The notes: a model not told the origin generated them from the sequence alone. A stretch of 39,196 nucleotides of DNA from an uncultured Lachnospiraceae bacterium (GCA_946538445.1 CAMNGO010000002.1:1-39196), one strand, 5' to 3'. Positions 18,079-27,241 are shown, numbered from the stretch's first letter. Translations and numbers: made by a program.

Positions 18079-18115
18079 GAGGTCGTTAGGTCTTGACCTG
18101 ACGACCTCCCTTTTT
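18079..18115 (+). terminator. Rho-independent terminator
   Basis: GAGGTCGTTAGGTC/GACCTGACGACCTC followed by CCTTTTT. Confidence 0.85.
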
Positions 18116-18127
18116 ACTTTTTAATCT

Positions 18128-18144
18128 ATAAGAAAATCAAATAA
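18128..18144 (+). promoter_or_regulatory. Recurrent leader motif, copy 3 (weaker)
   Basis: ATAAGAAAATCAAATAA. Confidence 0.3.
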
Positions 18145-18200
18145 AAGTAATCATTTCATGGATGAAAAAAGTATAGTAAATGATAGGAGGATATAAGCTC

Positions 18201-19427
18201 ATGAAACCATTAGAGGGCGTAAAAGTTGTTGACCTTACAACATATCTTGCTGCTCCGACAACCGCAAGAGTACTTGGCGAGTGGGGCGCTGACGTTGTGA
18301 AGATCGAATCCTTCAAAGGGGATCCGGCCAGAACACAGGGTGCTGTTTTCAACATGCCTTTTACAGATGATGAAAACCTTGCATTTGATGTTGCCAACTT
18401 AAACAAGAGATTCGTTACCCTGAACCTTAAATCCGAGACAGGACGTGAGGTCGCTTACAGACTGTTAGCAGAGGCTGACGTATTCGTAACAAACACAAGA
18501 AACAAATCTTTAAGAAATCTTGGACTTGACTACGATACATTGAAAGAGAAATTCCCGAAACTGATCTTTGCCCAGGTACTTGGTTATGGTGAAAAAGGAC
18601 CGGAAAAAGACAGCGCAGGTTTTGACGTAACATGCTACATGGCTCGTGGTGGTGTATTCGGTACAACAGTTAACCGTGGTGACGCTCCTATGATCCCAAC
18701 CAACGGTTTTGGTGATTTCCAGGTTTCCATGGCACTGGCTTCCGGTATCTGTGCAGCTCTTTATAAGAGAACACAGACAGGCGTTGGTGACAAAGTTACT
18801 ATCGCTCTTCAGCATGCAGCTATCTATGCTCTTTCCACAGGTATCATTTCCGCTCAGTATGGCAATCCATATCCTAAGAGCAGAAAAGAAGTTGTTAACC
18901 CGTTTAATAACGTATACCGCACCAAAGACGGAAAATGGGTTTGCATCTGCTGTCCGGAATATGACCGTGACTACAACAAGTTCTTCACATTGATCGGATG
19001 CCCTGAGATGCTTGAGAAGGATCAGTACAAACATTGTGCAGATATTAATGCAGCAGGCCTCAACAGTGAAGTTATCGATGTTATGGACGAAGCTATTGCC
19101 AAATTCAACCGTGACGACTTAATGAAGATGTTCAAAGAAGCTGATATGCCTTGTGAAGCAGCTTTTGAGCCGGTTGACATCTACAAAGATGAGCAGGCAT
19201 GGGCAAATGATATGCTGATCAACCTTCACTATCCGAATAATGACCGTATCCTTGCTACAAACCCGATTCAGTTTGAATCTATGGGAGTTCCGGAATATGT
19301 GATCGGCGGTTCCCAGGGTGCTCACACCATCTCCATCATGAAAGACCTCGGTTTCTCTCAGGAAGAAATTGATAAAGCTCTTGCTGAAGGTGCTGTAGAA
19401 GGCGAGACAGGATTAAAAGCATTATAA
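18201..19427 (+). CDS. Class III (CaiB/BaiF family) CoA-transferase, FldA/HadA-like
   Basis: LAAPTTARVLGEWGADVVKIES..GDPAR..DDENLAFDVANLNKR..GYGEKGPEKDSAGFDVTCYMARGG (catalytic Asp); closest remembered pattern is HadA/FldA rather than CaiB. Confidence 0.9.
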   Translation: MKPLEGVKVVDLTTYLAAPTTARVLGEWGADVVKIESFKGDPARTQGAVFNMPFTDDENLAFDVANLNKRFVTLNLKSETGREVAYRLLAEADVFVTNTRNKSLRNLGLDYDTLKEKFPKLIFAQVLGYGEKGPEKDSAGFDVTCYMARGGVFGTTVNRGDAPMIPTNGFGDFQVSMALASGICAALYKRTQTGVGDKVTIALQHAAIYALSTGIISAQYGNPYPKSRKEVVNPFNNVYRTKDGKWVCICCPEYDRDYNKFFTLIGCPEMLEKDQYKHCADINAAGLNSEVIDVMDEAIAKFNRDDLMKMFKEADMPCEAAFEPVDIYKDEQAWANDMLINLHYPNNDRILATNPIQFESMGVPEYVIGGSQGAHTISIMKDLGFSQEEIDKALAEGAVEGETGLKAL

Positions 19428-19520
19428 TTATCAGTAAATGATATGGCGGATGAAATCCGGGAGTATGATTCTTCCCGGTTTTCATCCGGTCATAATGATA
19501 GATGAAAGAAGGCTTGAATA

Positions 19521-21170
19521 ATGTTTGATGAAGTAAAAATTAATCCGGCCTTAGAAGAAGAATATTTTAAAAAAGGTTATTGGACTAACGAGACATTACT
19601 GGATTGCTGGGAGAAGACGGTAGCGGCATATCCCGACAAAGAGTATGTGCTGGACGATTCCGGAAATCGTTTCACTTATGCCCAGATTGATGATCTCTCT
19701 TCCCGTCTGGCTGCTTATCTGTATGAGCAAGGTGTAAAACCGATGGATACCCTGACCTATCAGCTGGCAATCCGTTACGAGTTTGTTGTCACCATGGTAG
19801 CAGCTTTTAAGCTGGGATGTGTGTCCCATCCTCTGGAGATGACCTACCAGGCATTTGACCTGGCAAGATTCATGAATATGACCGGTTCTGTAGCTTATCT
19901 TGGACCGACTACCATCGGCCCGAAGAATTATGTGGAAAGAATCAACGAAGCGAAGTTGAATGCGCCCAGCTGTAAAACAGTGGTTTACATGGATAACGAA
20001 TCCCCTGTTCCGGATAACAGCGGAATCACTTTCCGTGAGATCTTTGAGAAGTATGAACCGCTTCCAAAAGAGAAATATGCCAGGGTAAGCGCACAGGATA
20101 TCGCTCTGATACTGTGTACTTCCGGAACCACAGGAGGTACCAAGGGAGTTCTTCTGACACATAATAATATCCGTTACAGTGAGTCTGTATTTAATAAGGA
20201 TCTGGGTCTTACTGATGAGGATATCATGCTGATGCCGGCACCTCTGAATCACGCTACCGGATTCAACCATGGACTGGTTGGACCGATGCTGGCCGGAGGA
20301 ACTGTGTTCCTGCAGCAGAACTACAGTGTCAAGAAGGCTATCGACTATATTAATCAGGAGAAGATCACCTACTCTATGGGTGCTACTCCGATCATTTATG
20401 ACATCATCCACTACATCACGAAAAACGGCGGTGCGGTTCCTTCCATGAGATTCTATCTCTGCGGTGGTGCCCCGGTTCCGGGATATATGGTTCAGAAAGC
20501 CCATGAACTCGGCATCTTATTATGTGAGGTTTATGGTTCTACCGAGAGCTGTCCGCATACTTTCGTCAGACCGGACGAGGCTCTGGAACTGAATGGTACT
20601 ACATCAGGACGGGCGATCGACGGAGTGGAAGTGAAGATCATCGACTCAGAAGGAAATGATCTTCCTCCGGGAAGCACCGGGGAAGAGCTTTCCAGAGGAC
20701 CCCAGGTATTTGTGGGTTATCTGAGACAGAGAGATATCACGGATACGGTTCTGGATGATGATGGATGGTTCCACAGCGGAGACCTGTGTACTTTGGACGA
20801 CAAGGGCAACATTCATGTTGTCGGACGTATCAAAGATATGCTTCTTCGCGGTGGCTATAGTTTAAGTATCCACGAAATCAATGACAATCTTGAGGGATTC
20901 CCGGGAATCAAGGATCACGACATCGTCGGTGAACCTGATGATCGTATGGGAGAGAAGATCTGTGCATTCCTGGTTCCGGAAGAGGGAGCTGATACATCCC
21001 AGATCACTCTGGAGAATGTGATCGCTTATCTGAACGGTAAACAGGTACAGAAGAAACTGTGGCCGGAGCGTGTGGAGTTGATCGATGTGATTCCACGTAC
21101 AGCCACAGGCAAAACTCAGAGATTCAAGTTGATTGAAGAGATAAAAGAAAGAAATAAGAACAGGGGATAA
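19521..21170 (+). CDS. AMP-forming acyl-CoA synthetase/ligase
   Basis: LCTSGTTGGTKGVLLTHNN; YGSTESCPHTF; GWFHSGDLCTLDDKGNIHVVGRIKDMLLRGGYSLSIHEI; PRTATGKTQRF. Confidence 0.94.
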   Translation: MFDEVKINPALEEEYFKKGYWTNETLLDCWEKTVAAYPDKEYVLDDSGNRFTYAQIDDLSSRLAAYLYEQGVKPMDTLTYQLAIRYEFVVTMVAAFKLGCVSHPLEMTYQAFDLARFMNMTGSVAYLGPTTIGPKNYVERINEAKLNAPSCKTVVYMDNESPVPDNSGITFREIFEKYEPLPKEKYARVSAQDIALILCTSGTTGGTKGVLLTHNNIRYSESVFNKDLGLTDEDIMLMPAPLNHATGFNHGLVGPMLAGGTVFLQQNYSVKKAIDYINQEKITYSMGATPIIYDIIHYITKNGGAVPSMRFYLCGGAPVPGYMVQKAHELGILLCEVYGSTESCPHTFVRPDEALELNGTTSGRAIDGVEVKIIDSEGNDLPPGSTGEELSRGPQVFVGYLRQRDITDTVLDDDGWFHSGDLCTLDDKGNIHVVGRIKDMLLRGGYSLSIHEINDNLEGFPGIKDHDIVGEPDDRMGEKICAFLVPEEGADTSQITLENVIAYLNGKQVQKKLWPERVELIDVIPRTATGKTQRFKLIEEIKERNKNRG

Positions 21171-21176
21171 TATACC

Positions 21177-21731
21177 ATGATAGAACAGACATTTGGACCG
21201 AGAAGATGTAGAGACACGAGAAAACCTTTATGGACACTTTGTCCGGATGTCACCTTCTATCAGTGTGAACATTGCGGTGCATTGTACCCTGTCATAACAC
21301 GGGGTGAAGGTGGTCCCGGAAACATCTCGTGTTGTGGTAAAGAACTGGAGCCTTTGATTTCAGTCCCATATGATGAAGAGAAAGGCCTGGAAGGCGGAAT
21401 CAAACTGTCCTACCAGATCACAGGTGGTTATAATGACAATGCCGTCAAAGTAGCCTGGCGTGATAAAACCTTCAAATGGAAGCCGAAGTGGATCTATCTC
21501 AAGACCTTCGTCGGCGGATATTTAAAATACATCAGGGACGATAAAAAGTCTCCGATGGTGTTTGCTCTTGCAGATACCGATGCTTTTTGTTATTGTGATG
21601 AGGATCCTTGTCTGGAATGTTCCTTCCGCTGTAAGAGAGGATTTGTGATCTATTTTTACGGTGATGACATAGGTCTGGTGGAGATTCCACTCGACAAGTT
21701 TAATCCTTACTGGCAATCCGAGAGTAAATAA
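21177..21731 (+). CDS. Cys-rich protein with desulforedoxin-like N-terminal site and unrecognised C-terminal domain
   Basis: FYQCEHCGALYPVITRGEGGPGNISCCGKELEPLI resembles desulforedoxin; C-terminal CYCDEDPCLECSFRCKRG; no superoxide reductase His-site motif seen. Confidence 0.65.
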   Translation: MIEQTFGPRRCRDTRKPLWTLCPDVTFYQCEHCGALYPVITRGEGGPGNISCCGKELEPLISVPYDEEKGLEGGIKLSYQITGGYNDNAVKVAWRDKTFKWKPKWIYLKTFVGGYLKYIRDDKKSPMVFALADTDAFCYCDEDPCLECSFRCKRGFVIYFYGDDIGLVEIPLDKFNPYWQSESK

Positions 21732-21752
21732 AAAGGAAAGGGATGAAAAGTA

Positions 21753-23054
21753 TTGAATAATTCTAACAACAAAATCGACTGGCGGGCGGTCATCATCTTC
21801 GTATCCATCGCCTACAGTTCCCAGTGTGGCGGAGGTTTCGCTTCCGGTTCCACACCTTGGACCTACTTCTTTAAAAACACAGGCTTCTTCGGATTACTTC
21901 CGGAGGTAACACAGTCTTACTTTGCACTTCTGGGACCATTAGTAGTAGCAATCATCAACTGTGTCGTCATCTACTTCTTCATGAAATTCGCCATGGATTT
22001 CAGAGTATTTGACTATGCCAATTTCCAGGCAAAATATGCTGAGCGCTTCTGGGGCGGGAAATTAGCAAAACCTTTACAGTGGATTTACGAGTTTAACTTT
22101 AACTGGTTATTGATCGTATGTATGGCTCTTGCCTATTCCACATCCGGTTCCGCTTTGCATGAGCTGACAGGTATCCCATATCTGCTCACAACTTTCATTA
22201 TCGGAATCATTATGTTCTTACTTTGTATGAAGGGTACCGATCTGGTACGTAAGAACGCTGTATTTATGAGTGTTGTTATCTTCATCTCCTTAGTGGTAGT
22301 TCATGTGCCGAACGTATTCTATAATATCGCTTCCGGCAAACTTGCCACTGAAAAGGCAGTTATTGCAAATGAGATGAACTCAGCCATCGCTTCAGGTGCA
22401 GGTTCTTACATCAAGTTCCTTTTAATTGCTTTATTCTGGGCTTACATCTTCTCCGGCCAGAACCTTGCAGGCTATGGCGCTTATGTAAACCATGCACAGA
22501 TTTTCAGAAACAAGAAGACACTCCGCGTTGCAGTTATCTTATCTGTAATCGCCAACTGGGCATTCCTGGAGATGAGTGCTGTCAACCTTATGGCAAACTA
22601 CTCTGACATCTTTGAAGGATGGAAGAATGGTACTGCTGTATACTCCATCATGATCGTTCAGAACGGCTGGGCTCAGGGTGGAATCAAGGTATTATCCTTG
22701 ACATTGATCACGATCGCTATCTTCTTCGCTACGATTTCTACTGCCATCAACTATGCACAGGGCTTCAATGACCGTGTTCTTAACTGGTGGGAGAAGAGAC
22801 AGAATGAGGATCCTGAAGTTTCCGCTCAGAAACGTAACAAACGTGGAGCGCTCCTTACTTTCCTCTATATCGTTCTTACATGGGCTATCTCCCAGGTAGG
22901 TCTGACTGCACTGGTTGCAAAGGGTCTTACTGCAGCCTCCTTCATCACCATCTTCACTTTGATTATTCCGACTATCATCAATGTTGTCATCGGATGGAAA
23001 GATGCAGATTATGATGCAATCGCTGCTGAGCTGGATGCAAAGGAGAAACACTAA
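21753..23054 (+). CDS. YkvI-like / APC-fold membrane transporter
   Basis: Many TM segments; CGGGFASGSTPWTYFF motif; TTG start after AAAGGAAAGG. Confidence 0.65.
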   Translation: MNNSNNKIDWRAVIIFVSIAYSSQCGGGFASGSTPWTYFFKNTGFFGLLPEVTQSYFALLGPLVVAIINCVVIYFFMKFAMDFRVFDYANFQAKYAERFWGGKLAKPLQWIYEFNFNWLLIVCMALAYSTSGSALHELTGIPYLLTTFIIGIIMFLLCMKGTDLVRKNAVFMSVVIFISLVVVHVPNVFYNIASGKLATEKAVIANEMNSAIASGAGSYIKFLLIALFWAYIFSGQNLAGYGAYVNHAQIFRNKKTLRVAVILSVIANWAFLEMSAVNLMANYSDIFEGWKNGTAVYSIMIVQNGWAQGGIKVLSLTLITIAIFFATISTAINYAQGFNDRVLNWWEKRQNEDPEVSAQKRNKRGALLTFLYIVLTWAISQVGLTALVAKGLTAASFITIFTLIIPTIINVVIGWKDADYDAIAAELDAKEKH

Positions 23055-23126
23055 TCCGAACATATTAAATATTGTTACGATAGAAACATTTTCAGTATAT
23101 TATATATTTAAAGAGAGGAGAAAAAT

Positions 23127-24461
23127 ATGTTAGCTGGAATTGGTTTATTGGTAGCCGTCATTCTCTTTATCTTCATGGTTGTTAAGGGAGTTGACATGGT
23201 TACTTCCGCAGTTATCACTGCAGTCATCATCATCCTGACCAGTGGCCTTAGCCTGCCGAACGGTCTGTTTGATTATTTCTCAGAAGGAGTTGGCGGATTC
23301 TCCGTCGGCGCAGCCGGATTCGTACAGAGCTGGTTGATCATCCTTGCATTGGGCGGTATCTTTGGTGAGCTTGTTGGAGCAACAGGCTTAGCAGTTAAGA
23401 TCGCCAAGACACTTAATAACATCCTTGGACCGAAGAGAGTTGGTCTTACTATTATGATCTGTGTTTTCCTGATCACTCTTCTTGGTATCAATGGATACAT
23501 CATGGTATTCGTTCTTTATCCGATCGCTGATAATATGTTAAGAGAGCTGAAGATGGACAGACGTCTTCTTCCTTTCCTCATGATCTGCGGTGGTGCTAAT
23601 GCAAACTCCTTTGCATACTCCATGGATATCTGTAACGTTATTCCTACCACATTCCTTGGAACCACCACAGGCGTGGCTCCCGGACTGAGTGTTGTATTCT
23701 CCGCTATTACCTGTACATGGTATGTTATCTATTTCAACAGGGCACAGAAGAAGAGTATGGCTCAGAACACAGAAGAAGCCCTTCTGGCTATGTACAAAGA
23801 CGATCATGTTATCGAGAGTGATGATGAACTTCCAAACATCTTCACCTCCCTGCTTCCATTCATCCTCGTTCTTGCATGTGTAGTTGGCATGACAAAATTC
23901 ACAGAGTTCTCATCCACAGTTACTTTGGCTGCATCTCTGTTCGTCGGTGTTGCAACTATCATCATTACACAGTTTGGCCGTGTACGTGCAAACCTTAAAG
24001 ACCTGGTTAAGAAAGGAAGCAATTCCGGTCTTAGCACCATGCTTACTGTTGCTGCAGTAGTTGGTCTTTCCAAAGTTCTTGCTGCTTCACCGGCATTCGC
24101 AGCTGTTCAGCAGGCAGTTCTTGGCATCAGCCTTCCGGTTTACTTCAAGACCTGGATTGGTACTCTGATCTGTGGTGCCCTTACCGGCTCCGCTATCACA
24201 GCTGAGACTCTGTTCCTTGAGAGCTTCGGTCAGGCATTCCTTCAGCAGGGTGCATCCGCAGCAGCTCTTCACCGTATCTGTGCAGAAGCCGGTATCACAC
24301 TCAACAAGCTTCCTAACGCTTCACCGGTTGTTATGGAGACCACAGTTTGTAAGTGTACCATCGGCGAGTCCTATATGCATATCGTATGGGGATCCACAAT
24401 TCCTTGTCTGATTGCCGGTTTTGTGATCACACTTATGGCAACCATGGGAATCATTATCTAA
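23127..24461 (+). CDS. GntP-like organic acid permease
   Basis: MLAGIGLLVAVILFIFMVVKGVDMVTSAVITAVIIILTSG..LGGIFGELVGATGLAVKIAKTL. Confidence 0.75.
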   Translation: MLAGIGLLVAVILFIFMVVKGVDMVTSAVITAVIIILTSGLSLPNGLFDYFSEGVGGFSVGAAGFVQSWLIILALGGIFGELVGATGLAVKIAKTLNNILGPKRVGLTIMICVFLITLLGINGYIMVFVLYPIADNMLRELKMDRRLLPFLMICGGANANSFAYSMDICNVIPTTFLGTTTGVAPGLSVVFSAITCTWYVIYFNRAQKKSMAQNTEEALLAMYKDDHVIESDDELPNIFTSLLPFILVLACVVGMTKFTEFSSTVTLAASLFVGVATIIITQFGRVRANLKDLVKKGSNSGLSTMLTVAAVVGLSKVLAASPAFAAVQQAVLGISLPVYFKTWIGTLICGALTGSAITAETLFLESFGQAFLQQGASAAALHRICAEAGITLNKLPNASPVVMETTVCKCTIGESYMHIVWGSTIPCLIAGFVITLMATMGIII

Positions 24462-24509
24462 TCATATCCCATAGTGATTCTGATTGGATTAATCCGATAG
24501 GACATAATA

Positions 24510-24543
24510 ATACCCCCATCACCATTGCTGATGGGGGTATTTA
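24510..24543. terminator. Stem-loop between convergent GntP-like and LysR1 genes
   Basis: ATACCCCCATCA-CCATTGC-TGATGGGGGTAT; weak T tract. Confidence 0.6.
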
Positions 24544-24556
24544 TCAATTTGTTATT

Positions 24557-25444
24557 TCACTTTGGCAGCCTCAATTCTTTTGTCACTACGTAATTCATAA
24601 AGGATTCTACGATGGCAGGACGGAGAGCTGTTTTATTATAGCACATGTAGATGAGACGGGTATTCAGCGGTACATCCGAGATATGGATCTTCTTCAGATT
24701 ATTGAACTGATTCAGGAAGGGTGTGTTCGCACAGATGGCATATTTATCAAATTTAGAAACAATCCCCCCGATACTGATCTCATCATCATAACGGTAAACC
24801 GCCTGAATATTATGCTTCTTCAGCAATGATTTGATGATTCCGCCGATGGCCAGAGATTCCCGGTAGGTTATGATATTATCCTTGTTTTTGAAATAGTTCA
24901 GGGTTACCGAATCACCGATCACAGAGCCGTCATCCTGATGGATGGCGATGATCTCCTGATAATATATGGGTACAAATACCAGATCAGGATAGTTGCTGAT
25001 CTTGCTGCAGAAACCGACATCATACTTTCTGGTTTGAATCCCCTCAACGATGTCCTTTGACATACCGTGGTAGATCTCGAAACTTGTGTTATCATAATGC
25101 GAATGATAATTGCGGATAATCGTCGGAAGAAAATCATTCAGCAGGGTCGGTATACAGCCGATGTTGACAGAACCGCTGATCTGATTGGAGTACTCCTTCA
25201 TGACAGCTGTACCCTGTTCAATATATCTGAGACATCTTGTAACATATTCATAAAACTCTTTTCCATAATCAGTCAGTTTGACATTACGGCCGGACTTCTG
25301 GAAGAGAGGAACATATAATTCGGCTTCCAGGGAAGATATGGCACTTGACAAAGCAGGCTGTGATATGGATAATTGCTTTGCTGCAGAGGAATAGTGTTGT
25401 ACTTCCGCAAGTTTCTGGAAATAGTATAACTGAGAAAGATTCAT
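24557..25444 (-). CDS. LysR-family transcriptional regulator 1
   Basis: MNLSQLYYFQKLAEVQHYSSAAKQLSISQPALSSAISSLEAELYVPLFQKSGRNVKLT. Confidence 0.95.
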   Translation of the reverse strand: MNLSQLYYFQKLAEVQHYSSAAKQLSISQPALSSAISSLEAELYVPLFQKSGRNVKLTDYGKEFYEYVTRCLRYIEQGTAVMKEYSNQISGSVNIGCIPTLLNDFLPTIIRNYHSHYDNTSFEIYHGMSKDIVEGIQTRKYDVGFCSKISNYPDLVFVPIYYQEIIAIHQDDGSVIGDSVTLNYFKNKDNIITYRESLAIGGIIKSLLKKHNIQAVYRYDDEISIGGIVSKFDKYAICANTPFLNQFNNLKKIHISDVPLNTRLIYMCYNKTALRPAIVESFMNYVVTKELRLPK

Positions 25445-25589
25445 TGTATCACCTCGAACTTTTGGGAATAAACCATATAAAATCACAAGAAATATATAAG
25501 CGTTTTATATAGAATTATTGTTATTATATCAGATTTATTTATAAAAAACCATAAAAATAAAAATAATTTGAGGATAGAGGGTAAAAAGA

Positions 25590-26510
25590 TTGAACTTAAT
25601 GCATTTGAGATATTTTTGTAAGCTGGCAGAGATAGAAAACTACACGATCGCTGCCTCAGAACTTTATATTTCCCAGCCGGGTTTAAGCGGAGCAATCATC
25701 TCACTTGAAAAAGAACTAGGTCTGAAATTGTTTGAAAAAAGCGGAAGAAATATCAAATTGACCAGCTATGGGAGGGAATTCTATAAATATATCAATGAGT
25801 CACTTCGAATCCTGGATAAAGGGATTTCCTTGATGCATGATTACTCCGGTAATCTCACCGGTAAAATTGAGATCGGTGCGATTCCAACGATTCAGACTAC
25901 ATTCTTGCCGGAAGCGATCGGCAAGTTTCGAAATAAATGTGAAAATATAGAAATTAAGGTGTATGAAGGGCATACCGAGCAGATCATCAGCAACCTTCTG
26001 GATAATCTGTACGATATCGGTTTCTGCTCCTATGACGTTAATCAATCGGAGCTGACGGCGGTACCTGTGCTGAGTCAGAAGGTGGTCGCTCTCATGAACA
26101 CCAATCATCCTTTGGCAGATAAGGAAGCTCTGACTTTTGAAGATCTGATCCAATACCGTATCTACACCTACTCCATCACCACTCTCATCGGAAATCAGTT
26201 TCGGGAGCTGCTGGTGAGCCAGGGACTGGATATCGATTGGAACAATGTGTTCTTTGATTATCCCAACGAACTTCTGATTGCCGGACTATTGTCCCAGGAG
26301 GAAACGGGGAAGACAGATTATACAAAAACGATTGGCCTGATCGCTAACGTTCCTTACCTGGAGAATTTCCATAACATCAAGATTATTCCGGTTTCCAACG
26401 TGCCGGATGATTTTCGTAAGGTCTATATGATCTATAAAACCAACAAATTCAGGACTCATGCTGTGGAATTATTCATGGAGTTCATAGAAAAAGAGTATTC
26501 AAGGAATTGA
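25590..26510 (+). CDS. LysR-family transcriptional regulator 2
   Basis: MNLMHLRYFCKLAEIENYTIAASELYISQPGLSGAIISLEKELGLKLFEKSGRNIKLT; TTG start likely. Confidence 0.95.
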   Translation: MNLMHLRYFCKLAEIENYTIAASELYISQPGLSGAIISLEKELGLKLFEKSGRNIKLTSYGREFYKYINESLRILDKGISLMHDYSGNLTGKIEIGAIPTIQTTFLPEAIGKFRNKCENIEIKVYEGHTEQIISNLLDNLYDIGFCSYDVNQSELTAVPVLSQKVVALMNTNHPLADKEALTFEDLIQYRIYTYSITTLIGNQFRELLVSQGLDIDWNNVFFDYPNELLIAGLLSQEETGKTDYTKTIGLIANVPYLENFHNIKIIPVSNVPDDFRKVYMIYKTNKFRTHAVELFMEFIEKEYSRN

Positions 26511-26533
26511 CAAAGACGGAAAGGGGAATGAAC

Positions 26534-26743
26534 ATGTCAAAGAAAGAAGAAAAGAAGAAGAGAAAAGAAGCTGAAAAAGCGATCCGTGAATATAAACAGT
26601 GGGAGCTGCAGCAAAGACAGTTTCTCGAGGATTTTCAGGTTATGGAAGATTATCTTGACGCCCTTTCGAAATCTTTAAAGGGTAATAAAAAGGCTGAAAA
26701 AGAGACACAGGAAGAGACAGGGGAGGCTGGAAAGAATGAGTAA
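26534..26743 (+). CDS. Small charged coiled-coil-like hypothetical protein
   Basis: MSKKEEKKKRKEAEKAIREYKQWELQQRQFLEDFQVMEDYLDALSKSLK; stop overlaps VOC1 start (ATGAGTAA). Confidence 0.6.
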   Translation: MSKKEEKKKRKEAEKAIREYKQWELQQRQFLEDFQVMEDYLDALSKSLKGNKKAEKETQEETGEAGKNE

Positions 26744-27221
26744 AGAATATTCCGATATCTTTGTCGGAATCGACCTGATCGGGGTGATCGCACCGGAAGA
26801 AGAGAGTAAGGCCTTCGCGGAGAATTATAAAAGCTTTTTCGGTCTGACGGATGATCAGGTGTCCGATTCACCGGTAGTTCACCATCCCAACAGCACATAT
26901 TACGGTAAGCCGGAGGTTCCGGGCCCCGGAGTTCATACAATCGCTTTTACGGGGATGAATCCTCCCTTCGAGTGTCAGAGCCCCATCGATGGCAATAGTT
27001 CCTGGAATGACTACCTGAATAAATATGGAAAAGGTATCCATCATATCCGTTTTAATGTCAGAAGCCATGAAGATGCGGTGGCTTATCTGGCGGAAAGAGG
27101 AATCAATATGATTCATTCCGGTGATTCTGTCAGAGGGGGCGGAGTGAAATTCGCTTTTTACGATTCCATAGATAAACTCGGATTTATGATCGAAACCATC
27201 AATCTTGCTGAGTTTGAGTAA
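26736..27221 (+). CDS. VOC-family (glyoxalase/methylmalonyl-CoA epimerase-like) protein 1
   Basis: FECQSPIDGNSSWNDYLNKYGKGIHHIRFNVRSHEDAVAYLAERGINMIHSGDSVRGGGVKFAFYDSIDKLGFMIETINL. Confidence 0.85.
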   Translation: MSKEYSDIFVGIDLIGVIAPEEESKAFAENYKSFFGLTDDQVSDSPVVHHPNSTYYGKPEVPGPGVHTIAFTGMNPPFECQSPIDGNSSWNDYLNKYGKGIHHIRFNVRSHEDAVAYLAERGINMIHSGDSVRGGGVKFAFYDSIDKLGFMIETINLAEFE

Positions 27222-27241
27222 TAGAGTTGGGAGGGCCTGTA

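Noticed and set aside
16815-21170. Direct annotation as carnitine (cai) operon
   Set aside because: Gene order is similar, but the CoA-transferase looks FldA/HadA-like and CaiT/D/E are absent; kept only as an alternative to test.
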